Source: CAZRVH01 sp964603635 (GTDB lineage: Bacteria > Patescibacteriota > Gracilibacteria > Peribacterales > Peribacteraceae). From it: 44,448 bases of DNA. Numbering within the stretch: position 1 is the stretch's first letter; the number at the start of each line of letters is the position of its first letter. Where the stretch lies: the NCBI GenBank assembly GCA_964603635.1, contig CAZRVH010000008.1, positions 1 to 44,448 on the forward strand. Direction: 5' to 3'. Position numbers and translations under genes: made by a program. The notes under the pieces were generated by a model. The model did no database searches and was not told where the DNA came from. It saw nothing but the letters and a program-made list of their open reading frames with translations. Below are positions 38,230 to 44,448 of the stretch, in pieces.

Positions 38230-38235
38230 TATACT
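38230..38235 (+). promoter_or_regulatory. -10 box of leaderless mnmA
   Basis: TATACT ends six bases before the ATG at 38242. This favours 38242 over an ATG-like start two codons upstream. Confidence 0.6.
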
Positions 38236-38241
38236 GTGTAT

Positions 38242-39399
38242 ATGCGAATACTTATCGCACTTTCCGGCGGCATCGATTCGAGTACTGTCGCGCACTTGTT
38301 AAAAGAGCAGGGGCACGATCTCGTCGCCGTTCGGTTCACGCTATGGAGCGATCCCTTGGCCCCCAGCATCGCGGAGATCCTTCCGAGCAAGTGCTGCAAC
38401 GCGCAGACAGCCTATCGAACCAGGCAAGTCGCGGAGACGCTCGGCATCCCGCTGCACATCGTCGATCTCGAAAGCGAATTCAAAGAACACGTCGTGGATC
38501 CGTTCCTGGACGGATACAGGAAAGGACTGACGCCGAATCCGTGCATCCGTTGCAACCGAGAAATCAAATTTGGAAAACTTCTGAAACTCGCGGACGAATT
38601 TGGATGCGAGAAGCTGGCGACCGGACATTACGCGCGCGTTGCCGAGGAAATTGTGTGTCACCCTGAGCCCGTCGAAGGGCGGCACACGACAGACGTGATG
38701 GTTCGACGAGCTCACCATGACGCGCCTGTTACCAAACGTCATTTACTCCTGGAAGCGGTCGACGGGCGAAAGGACCAGAGTTACTACCTGTACGGACTCT
38801 CCCAGGAGCAACTTGCTCGCGTCCTGTTTCCGCTCGGCGGTATGCAGAAACAAGAAGTGTTCGAGCTCGCGAAACATTTCGGAGTCCCGTTTGACGACGA
38901 ATACCGTGAAAGCCAAGACCTCTGTTTCTTCCCTGAGAAGAAGCCCGAGGAATTCCTGAAAAGATACTTATCGGACGCCTTGGTTCCGGGACCCATTGTA
39001 CGTAAAGACGGAACGGTGGTCGGAACGCATAAAGGTCTGCCGCTCTATACGGTCGGCCAGCGCCGCGGACTCGGCATCGGCGGACTGACGATCCCGTTGG
39101 AAGTCGTATCGAAAAATACCGAGAAAAACGAACTGATCGTCGAGGAGCAGAAAAAAACGGTGCTCGGTGGCATTTCGCTGCACGATATCCGCTGGGTGTC
39201 CTGGCAGCCGCAGGAAAACGAGGATATCGCGTTCGAGTGCCGCGTCCGTTCCTTGTCCGAGAGGAAAAAGGGTACCTTGAAATACAACGGGACATCCGGG
39301 GAATTCCGTTTCGATACCCCGAATCCGCCCCTTGCCCCGGGCCAATCATTGGTCCTGTACAGGGGGCTGGAAGTCGTGGGGGGAGGCGTTATAGAATAA
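38242..39399 (+). CDS. mnmA: tRNA 2-thiouridylase MnmA with a palindromic-repeat insertion
   Basis: 385 residues. It makes 2-thiouridine at tRNA position 34 using ATP and a sulphur carrier. The PP-loop SGGIDSS (8-14), Cys101 in NPCIRCN, ATGHYARV (126-133), KDQSYYLYGL and Cys228 in ESQDLCFF are all present, so it appears active. Residues about 137-165 (CHPEPVEGR and MVRRAHHDAP) are a translated dispersed repeat inserted between two conserved blocks, in a surface loop by inference. Monocistronic, leaderless by its -10 box. Confidence 0.95.
   Translation: MRILIALSGGIDSSTVAHLLKEQGHDLVAVRFTLWSDPLAPSIAEILPSKCCNAQTAYRTRQVAETLGIPLHIVDLESEFKEHVVDPFLDGYRKGLTPNPCIRCNREIKFGKLLKLADEFGCEKLATGHYARVAEEIVCHPEPVEGRHTTDVMVRRAHHDAPVTKRHLLLEAVDGRKDQSYYLYGLSQEQLARVLFPLGGMQKQEVFELAKHFGVPFDDEYRESQDLCFFPEKKPEEFLKRYLSDALVPGPIVRKDGTVVGTHKGLPLYTVGQRRGLGIGGLTIPLEVVSKNTEKNELIVEEQKKTVLGGISLHDIRWVSWQPQENEDIAFECRVRSLSERKKGTLKYNGTSGEFRFDTPNPPLAPGQSLVLYRGLEVVGGGVIE
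38656..38722. repeat. Palindromic repeat inside mnmA
   Basis: Two half-palindromes, CCCTgagcccgtcgaAGGG and ATGGTtcgacgagctcACCAT, about 20 bases apart. They match the intergenic repeat at 21425-21542. The insertion keeps the reading frame. Confidence 0.8.
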
Positions 39400-39441
39400 A
39401 TAACCCCGCACTCTAAATTGCGAGGTATTACGGAATAAGGA

Positions 39442-39771
39442 TTATTGCTCAATATCACCCTTAGTATTCAACAGCCACTTTAGTAGTTTTTCTAAATATT
39501 CGTTTCGAATGATTTCAACACTCCTTTTGCCTGCGGACTTCGTTGTACGTATGAGGCCAGCTACTTCGAGATCTTTGATTTGATTCCCGAAATTTCCAAT
39601 ATGTGCTTCTCCTACCAATGCAGCAAGTTCTGAAACTGTTTTTGGCTCTTTTGATTCTAGTAAGATTCGGTACACTTCCCATCTTTTTTCGCTTCCAAGG
39701 GCATGAAAAATCTTCGACGCTTGTTCTGGATCAGGAGAAAAGACATCAGATTCAGCATTTATCTCAGTCAT
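39442..39771 (-). CDS. ArsR-like winged-helix transcription regulator
   Basis: 109 residues. Helices and wing fit an ArsR/HTH_20-type fold: ASKIFHALGSEKRWEVYRILLE, TVSELAALVGE, HIGNFGNQIKDLEVAGLI as recognition helix, and a wing at RTTKSAGKRSVEIIR. No metal-binding Cys cluster of classical ArsR is seen, so the signal is unknown. The promoter TTAGAC (39802-39807)/TATACT (39779-39784) with a 17-base spacer gives a leaderless message, seven bases to the ATG. The gene is AT-richer than its neighbours. Confidence 0.8.
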   Translation of the reverse strand: MTEINAESDVFSPDPEQASKIFHALGSEKRWEVYRILLESKEPKTVSELAALVGEAHIGNFGNQIKDLEVAGLIRTTKSAGKRSVEIIRNEYLEKLLKWLLNTKGDIEQ

Positions 39772-39778
39772 ACGTGAT

Positions 39779-39807
39779 AGTATACTTAATCAAAATTAAT
39801 TGTCTAA
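39779..39807 (-). promoter_or_regulatory. Promoter of leaderless ArsR-like gene
   Basis: On the minus strand TTAGAC, 17 bases, TATACT, seven bases, ATG. Confidence 0.65.
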
Positions 39808-39922
39808 TAATAAATTGTACGGCAAACGGATTCATTCTTAAATAAGGTTTTAACTGAGTATATGCAAAAGATCTATGTTACAATTTTGAACTTTCACCCT
39901 GGAGTATTTCATCACTTTTTGC

Positions 39923-39928
39923 TATAAT
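39923..39928 (+). promoter_or_regulatory. -10 box of the sortase gene
   Basis: A perfect TATAAT. It lies three bases before the TTG that opens the longest frame, six before an ATA codon and 60 before the first in-frame ATG. Confidence 0.6.
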
Positions 39929-39931
39929 AGC

Positions 39932-41245
39932 TTGATACCCAAGCCACATTCCCCGCACCGGGCAGAGTATGACGACCAGGGCAATATCATGCTTCTGGGA
40001 TCATCCGTGCCGCCGCCGGAAAGAGTGTCGGAGATCGAGACGATACCAGAGGTCGCCGATTCGACATTCAGTGCTTTTAAAAACGAGTCGATGGATGTTG
40101 TGAATGTCCGGGAAACGGCAACATGGGACGTGATTCCGGATACCGATGAAGAAATGACGGTTTGGACGGCACCGATGTTGGAAGTCGAAGCCGCCGCCGT
40201 CACGATTGCATCGGAAGCGGCCCCGACGCCCAGGCATGTCTGGCGGGAAGTCCGCAGCGATCTCCTGAACGTGACGGGGCAGATTTTGGAAGAAGGAGAG
40301 AGACAATACAAGGCAAGCCTGCAAGACGGCGTGCTTCTCGGCAAAGGAATAACCGCTACCGTCCGTGACGGTGCGCGCTCTTTCAAGCAATTCATGATAC
40401 AACCGGTCTGGGTACCGGGACGCAGGAACGAGCCCAAGCAGTACAGCCGCGGCACGCTGTTCTTCCTGGATATCTTCCGCTTCGGCGGAACCTTCGCGAC
40501 GCTGTTCATCACGCTCTTCTTCGTCCTGAACTACCAAAGCTTCTGGGCCATCGCGATGGCAAAGATCGATCCCGTGACGAGCATCACGACCGGAAAGGAG
40601 CTCGCTTCGGAAATGGATGACACCCTGGCAAAAAGCCTGACGAACGCGCCGGCGCTTGGCAGCCTCGACGATTCCTCGCTGCTCAATTACCTGCCGAAAG
40701 TCGGCCCTCCTGAGAACCGTATCGTCATCCCGAAACTCGGACTGAACGTCCCCATCGTCATCCCTCCCATCGACGCGCTTTTGAAGGAAGACTGGACGAA
40801 GCTTGAGGAGGAAATCCAAACGGGTCTCCAGGACGGAGTCGTCCATTATCCGGGAACCGCGCAGCCGGGACAGGCGGGAAACTTCTTCGTCACGGGGCAC
40901 AGCTCGTACTTCCCGTGGGCGCCCGGGAAGTTCAAATCCGTCTTTGCGCGCCTGCCCGAATTGGAAGTCGGTGACGAATACTGGGTGTTCTACGGCGGCG
41001 ACAAGTTCCGCTACGTCATCCAGGGCAAGAAGGAAATCAACCCGAATGACGTCACCGCGTTGGACCAGCCGATCAACAAACGCATTTCCAGCCTCATGAC
41101 CTGCACCCCCGTGGGCACCACGCTGCGCCGCCTCATCATCTCGGCGCAGGAAGTGGACCCGATTACGGGCCAGCCGATGGAAGTGGGCGAACACCAGACG
41201 GAGCAGGAGCTGCCGAAGATGAATTTACAAATGTTGCCTATTTGA
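39932..41245 (+). CDS. Sortase with long cytosolic N-terminus
   Basis: Up to 437 residues from TTG 39932; the first ATG is 39989. A long acidic, probably disordered cytosolic part (about 1-175) is followed by one membrane segment (about 183-205) and an outside sortase domain (about 255-410). That domain has the catalytic His323 in TGHSSYFPW, Cys391 in TCTPVGT and Arg399/400. Sortases cut LPxTG proteins and join them to the cell wall. The cytosolic extension is unusual for a sortase. The likely substrate in this window is the LPDTG protein at 5364-6704. Confidence 0.9.
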   Translation: MIPKPHSPHRAEYDDQGNIMLLGSSVPPPERVSEIETIPEVADSTFSAFKNESMDVVNVRETATWDVIPDTDEEMTVWTAPMLEVEAAAVTIASEAAPTPRHVWREVRSDLLNVTGQILEEGERQYKASLQDGVLLGKGITATVRDGARSFKQFMIQPVWVPGRRNEPKQYSRGTLFFLDIFRFGGTFATLFITLFFVLNYQSFWAIAMAKIDPVTSITTGKELASEMDDTLAKSLTNAPALGSLDDSSLLNYLPKVGPPENRIVIPKLGLNVPIVIPPIDALLKEDWTKLEEEIQTGLQDGVVHYPGTAQPGQAGNFFVTGHSSYFPWAPGKFKSVFARLPELEVGDEYWVFYGGDKFRYVIQGKKEINPNDVTALDQPINKRISSLMTCTPVGTTLRRLIISAQEVDPITGQPMEVGEHQTEQELPKMNLQMLPI

Positions 41246-41249
41246 GGAG

Positions 41250-41354
41250 TAGGGTTAGGAGTAGGACTGGAACTAGAAGAGCCGTTCTTTCGAGTGTATC
41301 CTTCATTCAAGAAATTTTTCAAATCACCGATCCCTAATCCTACTCCTAACCCTA
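41250..41354. repeat. 17-bp perfect inverted repeat next to tRNA-Leu(TAA)
   Basis: TAGGGTTAGGAGTAGGA at 41250-41266 and its exact reverse complement at 41338-41354 enclose 71 bases without a gene. The right arm ends three bases before the tRNA. The arms contain telomere-like TTAGG/CCTAA units. Confidence 0.8.
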
Positions 41355-41357
41355 AAA

Positions 41358-41443
41358 GCTGTCGTGGTGGAATGGTAGACACGGGGGACTTAAAATCCCC
41401 TGCCTAACAAGGCGTGCAGGTTCAATTCCTGCCGACAGCACCA
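41358..41443 (+). tRNA. tRNA-Leu (TAA), CCA encoded
   Basis: Perfect acceptor GCTGTCG/CGACAGC, anticodon arm GGGGA-CTTAAAA-TCCCC (anticodon TAA), long variable arm, T arm GCAGG-TTCAATT-CCTGC, discriminator A, CCA. Confidence 0.95.
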
Positions 41444-41454
41444 AAAGTTTCTGA

Positions 41455-41460
41455 TAGGAT
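41455..41460 (+). promoter_or_regulatory. -10 box of leaderless YihY gene
   Basis: TAGGAT ends six bases before the ATG at 41467, 12 bases after the tRNA-Leu end. Confidence 0.5.
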
Positions 41461-41466
41461 CACCGC

Positions 41467-42297
41467 ATGGGAAAAACCAAGCGCTACTTCAAACGGCTCT
41501 GGAGCGAGTGGCAGAAGGACGAAGTGACGCGCCACGCTGCGACGCTCTCGTATTTCATGGTGTTCTCGCTGCCCGCGTTCATGCTTGTCATCGTGTCCAT
41601 CGCCGGGATTTTCATCGACGAAACCGAAGTACGCACGCAGTTCTTTTCCCAAATCCGCACGGTCACCGGAGACTCACTCGCGACATTCCTCGCCTCATCT
41701 ATCGAGAACGTCCACGAATCGGGCACCTCGGTTGTCATGAACATCGTCGGCGTGCTCTTCCTTCTTTTCGCCGCCATCGGGATCTTTAAGGAATTGGAAA
41801 CGTCCCTGAACACCATCCTGAACGTGAAGAAGGAAACCAAGATCACGTTCCTCGGCTTCATCCGCGGCTATGCCATTTCCTTCGTGCTGCTCGTCGCCGC
41901 ATCGACGCTCCTTGTCGCATCGCTCGCCGTCGGCAGCGTGCTTCTCGTCTTGCAAACTCGCATCACCGAATTGTCTTCGACGGAGATCGTCAGACTTTCC
42001 ACGCTCAACCAACTTGTGTCCTACGTGACGCTGGGCGGCTTGTTCTTCATCCTGTACCGATACCTTCCGTCCAAGAAATTCCCGCTCAAGGCCGTATTGA
42101 TCGGCACCGCGGTCGCCACCACGCTGTTCATCGTCGGAACGTTCCTGCTCACGTTCTACATGGCCCAGGCGGATGTCGGTCATGCATACGGCGTCGCATC
42201 ATCCGTACTGGTACTTCTGTTATGGATTTTCTATTCAACGAACGTGTTTTTGCTGGGCGCGGAAGTCATCGATGCCTACGACCGGATCGTCGATTAG
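41467..42297 (+). CDS. YihY/BrkB family inner-membrane protein
   Basis: 276 residues with about six membrane segments. RHAATLSYFMVFSLPAFMLV is the family opening, followed by IGIFKELETSLNTILNV, FIRGYAISFVLLVA, YRYLPSKKFPLKAVLIGT and the ending SSVLVLLLWIFYSTNVFLLGAEVIDAY. Once called ribonuclease BN, the family is now treated as a transporter-like membrane family of uncertain role. It begins 23 bases after tRNA-Leu. Confidence 0.93.
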   Translation: MGKTKRYFKRLWSEWQKDEVTRHAATLSYFMVFSLPAFMLVIVSIAGIFIDETEVRTQFFSQIRTVTGDSLATFLASSIENVHESGTSVVMNIVGVLFLLFAAIGIFKELETSLNTILNVKKETKITFLGFIRGYAISFVLLVAASTLLVASLAVGSVLLVLQTRITELSSTEIVRLSTLNQLVSYVTLGGLFFILYRYLPSKKFPLKAVLIGTAVATTLFIVGTFLLTFYMAQADVGHAYGVASSVLVLLLWIFYSTNVFLLGAEVIDAYDRIVD

Positions 42298-42325
42298 GCA
42301 TATTGTGTAAATCATCGTTAAATGG

Positions 42326-42331
42326 TATAAT
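42326..42331 (+). promoter_or_regulatory. -10 box of leaderless EamA gene
   Basis: TATAAT ends seven bases before the TTG at 42339, in the same spacing as the ATG-initiated leaderless genes. Confidence 0.6.
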
Positions 42332-42338
42332 AATCTGA

Positions 42339-43325
42339 TTGAATCACACCTCCATCAGTAACGGTATTCGGCTACGCAAAGCGGCTTTGAGCGGTACCGC
42401 GATCGGCGGCATCGCACTCACGCTCAGCCTGGTCGCAGGATCCACATTCAGCGGATTCGCAAAGGAGCTTGGCAGTGCATTTTCACCCCTTTCCCTTCTT
42501 TTCGTCAGCGAACTTTTGACTGCCTTTTTCGTTTTGTTTTCATTCGGATTCCTCCCGGTCGCGAGAACGATCGCGAAACTTACAAAGAAGGAACTGCGCT
42601 GGCTGCTCTTTATGGGGGCACTCAGCGGCATCGCGGGACCCATGCTTTGGTTCACGGCCTTGGAGTATACAAGCGCCGTCAACGCGGGGTTTTTCGGCAA
42701 AACGGAAATCATCATCCTGATGGTGTTCGCGCATTTTTTCCTGCACGAACAATTGACGCAGGCCCACAAGGTCGCGATCACCACGATTCTTGCGGGAATC
42801 CTGATCATCTCGCTGCGCGGTTTCACGCAGGGTCTTTCCCTCTATTTCGGCGATTTCATCATCATCGCTTCCACGACTTGCTACGCCCTCAGCAACATTC
42901 TGTATCGGAAAAAAGTGTCGCGTGTCGCGCCGCATATAGCGTTGTTCGTGCGCTCTTCCAGCGCGATAGCCGCGTTCTTCCTTATCTCGCCTTTCATCCA
43001 GCATCCGTTCATCGAGGAAGTCCTGGCATTTCCCGTCGCACTCATTCCCGCGCTCATCGGCTTCGGATTCGTGTCACGCTTCCTGAACAGCGTGATGTAT
43101 TACCAAGCGATCGAATTGCTTCCCATCACGACGGTCTCCCTCGTGGGAAGCCTGGATGTCATCGGCGCCACGATATTCGCATACTTTTACCTTGGCGAAC
43201 CGGTGCTGTGGTACCAGTACTTGGGCGGCGCATTCATCATCCTTGGAACAGTACTTTTGGAACTATTGGGTACGCATAAGAACAAGGAACACTTGGAAAA
43301 ACACCTGAAGCACAGGATGCGATAA
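42339..43325 (+). CDS. EamA/DMT-type transporter
   Basis: 328 residues with ten membrane segments in two EamA halves (about 17-140 and 165-310). Typical marks include ALEYTSAVNAGFFGKTEIIILMVFAHFFLHEQL in the first half and YYQAIELLPITTVSLVGSLDVIGATIFAYFYLGEP in the second. It probably exports or imports a metabolite; the substrate is unknown. The start is TTG, supported by TATAAT at leaderless distance; no ATG lies nearby before the first membrane segment. A charged C-terminal tail ends KHLKHRMR. Confidence 0.9.
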   Translation: MNHTSISNGIRLRKAALSGTAIGGIALTLSLVAGSTFSGFAKELGSAFSPLSLLFVSELLTAFFVLFSFGFLPVARTIAKLTKKELRWLLFMGALSGIAGPMLWFTALEYTSAVNAGFFGKTEIIILMVFAHFFLHEQLTQAHKVAITTILAGILIISLRGFTQGLSLYFGDFIIIASTTCYALSNILYRKKVSRVAPHIALFVRSSSAIAAFFLISPFIQHPFIEEVLAFPVALIPALIGFGFVSRFLNSVMYYQAIELLPITTVSLVGSLDVIGATIFAYFYLGEPVLWYQYLGGAFIILGTVLLELLGTHKNKEHLEKHLKHRMR

Positions 43326-43444
43326 CGAAGTAACAAGATACGAGATACAAAGAATTTTAAAATGGAACATTCTTTTGAAAGCCAATCTGCTTTTGATGGA
43401 CCATATCTTTCGGATATTGTTTGTCTTTTGTTTCCTGCATCTTT

Positions 43445-44281
43445 TTATTTCGCATAGACCTCCAGAGCGATGGTAACCATTTTCGCGAACTCCGCGCGCT
43501 TCACGGTGTCATCGGGCCCGAACATGCGGGTCGCGTTTCCCTGGGCATCGGTATAGCCGTTCACAATCCCGTCTTTCTGCGCACGCTCGATCGCGGATGC
43601 GTATAACGTGGATGAGCCGACATCCGCGAATATGTCGCCGGACACGTTTCCGGTCTGCACGCCGAATGCTTGCAAGACCGTCGCGATTACTTCCGCGCGC
43701 GTCGCTCCCCGCTTGGTATCGACCGACCCGTCGCTAAAGACAGACCATTGGTATTCCTCGGCACACGTCACGAATGGCTTCGCCCAGTCCGATGCCGTCG
43801 TATTCAAAAGGCCTCCCGTACCCGTTCCTTTGCAGGAAGACGGATCCTTTCCCGACGCGTACACAACCACCTTCAACACCTGCTCCAAGGTGACGCTATC
43901 GGCGGGACCGAACGTTCCCAGCGGCACGCCGGCCGCGTCGCGGTAACCGGAGATAATGCCCAGTTCGGCGATGGAGCGAACGTACGGTGCGAACCACTCC
44001 CGCGTCGGCACGTCGGAAAAGACAACGGTTTTCCCATCGACTTTGACCGTCACGAATTCATCCGAAACCGGCTCGGCTCCCGTACCGGTCTGCGGAAAGA
44101 GTTCCGTGCTTCCCTGGAACTGGATGTCCCTTCCCAGCGCATCGACCTCGTCAACGATTCCGGCGGCGGCGCCCGACCATGCGTCCGCATCCCCTGCCGA
44201 CAGAAAGGAGAATGCCGCCGCGAAGGCGGACGTAGGAACGGCGAGCGTCAAAACGGCGAGGTGCCAGGGTCGGATTGCCAT
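43445..44281 (-). CDS. Secreted SLH-domain protein
   Basis: 278 residues. A signal peptide (about 1-22) is followed by a linker and about three S-layer homology modules. FSDVPTREWFAPYVRSIAELGIISGYRDAAG...FGPADSVTLEQVLKVV is the first full one. A degenerate middle one holds WAKPFVTCAEEYQW with TRAEVIATVLQAFGV. The last is FADVGSSTLYASAIERAQKDGIVNGYTDAQG...RMFGPDDTVKRAEFAKMV. SLH modules bind cell-wall polymers non-covalently. Two Cys may form a disulphide. TACACT lies seven bases before the ATG, so the gene is leaderless. With the sortase substrate it shows two anchoring systems at one surface. Confidence 0.9.
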   Translation of the reverse strand: MAIRPWHLAVLTLAVPTSAFAAAFSFLSAGDADAWSGAAAGIVDEVDALGRDIQFQGSTELFPQTGTGAEPVSDEFVTVKVDGKTVVFSDVPTREWFAPYVRSIAELGIISGYRDAAGVPLGTFGPADSVTLEQVLKVVVYASGKDPSSCKGTGTGGLLNTTASDWAKPFVTCAEEYQWSVFSDGSVDTKRGATRAEVIATVLQAFGVQTGNVSGDIFADVGSSTLYASAIERAQKDGIVNGYTDAQGNATRMFGPDDTVKRAEFAKMVTIALEVYAK

Positions 44282-44288
44282 GGAACGC

Positions 44289-44294
44289 AGTGTA
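44289..44294 (-). promoter_or_regulatory. -10 box of leaderless SLH gene
   Basis: TACACT on the minus strand, seven bases before the start codon at 44281. Confidence 0.6.
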
Positions 44295-44448
44295 GCAAAG
44301 TCAAAACGGAATCTGCCTTCAAAAGCGTTCCTTCTTGTTGTTTAGCCTTCTTTGGATGATACGGAACGCCGAATCGGATACGAAAAGAGCGGCGATTCTG
44401 CTATTGCCTCTTTTTAACGCCATCCGTATACTTCGGGTCCATTCCGTC

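Noticed and set aside
1..44448. CRISPR array
   Set aside because: No set of evenly spaced direct repeats with unique spacers is visible; the repeats found are hairpins and tRNA pieces.
1..44448. Alternative genetic code with UGA read as glycine
   Set aside because: UGA ends several well-defined genes at their expected length (folD, the PKD gene, DUF2157) and does not occur inside the conserved genes.
44282..44448. 3' end of a minus-strand gene entering from the right edge
   Set aside because: Two overlapping frames are open to the edge (one ending at 44401, one at 44319); neither shows a recognisable motif, so no CDS is called.

Overview
The window looks like a chromosomal segment of a small-genome, high-coding-density bacterium, most likely a member of the Patescibacteria (candidate phyla radiation), perhaps a Peregrinibacteria/Peribacteria-type lineage. 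This is inferred from gene style, not from any search: Ser-rich linkers in secreted proteins, many short unknown proteins, SLH, PKD, DUF11 and sortase surface proteins, and hairpin repeats scattered around tRNA genes. UGA is a normal stop codon here (for example at the end of folD), so the UGA=Gly code of Gracilibacteria does not apply.

Layout. 1-5014 is the end of an integrated mobile element of lower GC than its surroundings: a partial primase/helicase-type ATPase, five small unknown genes (four of them divergent paralogues of one ~100-residue family), and a large serine recombinase whose last codons run into the 3' end of tRNA-Phe. 5157-9378 holds tRNA-Ala, an LPxTG-anchored DUF11 protein, a VanW protein, a small alpha/beta hydrolase and a C39-like peptidase. 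9608-11086 is tRNA-Lys followed by an AT-rich cassette of two secreted proteins. 11117-15915 is a reverse-strand run of truB, a 30-residue membrane peptide, a six-PKD membrane protein, a lipoprotein and a secreted protein. 16038-20825 has TPM-domain and LemA genes, a PrxQ/Bcp peroxiredoxin, two small envelope proteins, a DEAD-box helicase and a TerB/PH-like protein.

21359-25612 is repeat-rich. It contains tRNA-Pro followed by two broken tRNA-Pro copies interrupted by hairpins, a 38-residue ORF with its own promoter and terminator, a lipoprotein, an O-antigen-ligase-like protein, and tRNA-Leu(CAG) surrounded by partial copies of itself. 25699-30954 has a UPF0314 protein, msrB, an orphan IMP cyclohydrolase domain, an ATP-grasp enzyme, a GYKP-repeat protein and groESL. 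31052-32422 holds three small unknown genes with strong Shine-Dalgarno sites. 32515-39771 carries an unknown gene, tmk, folD, an unknown gene, prfA, a DUF2157/GDYXXLXY pair, mnmA with an in-frame palindromic-repeat insertion, and an ArsR-like regulator. 39932-44281 has a sortase (the probable partner of the LPxTG protein), tRNA-Leu(TAA), a YihY-type membrane protein, an EamA transporter and an SLH protein.

Two genome-style signals recur. About fifteen genes have a TAnnnT -10 box 6-9 bases before the start codon, which implies leaderless mRNAs. Another set, including every downstream gene of the mobile element and groES, has a pyrimidine-rich leader with no Shine-Dalgarno site. The observations most worth following are the tandem paralogue array in the tRNA-Phe element, the hairpin-interrupted tRNA copies, and the coding palindromic repeat in mnmA.
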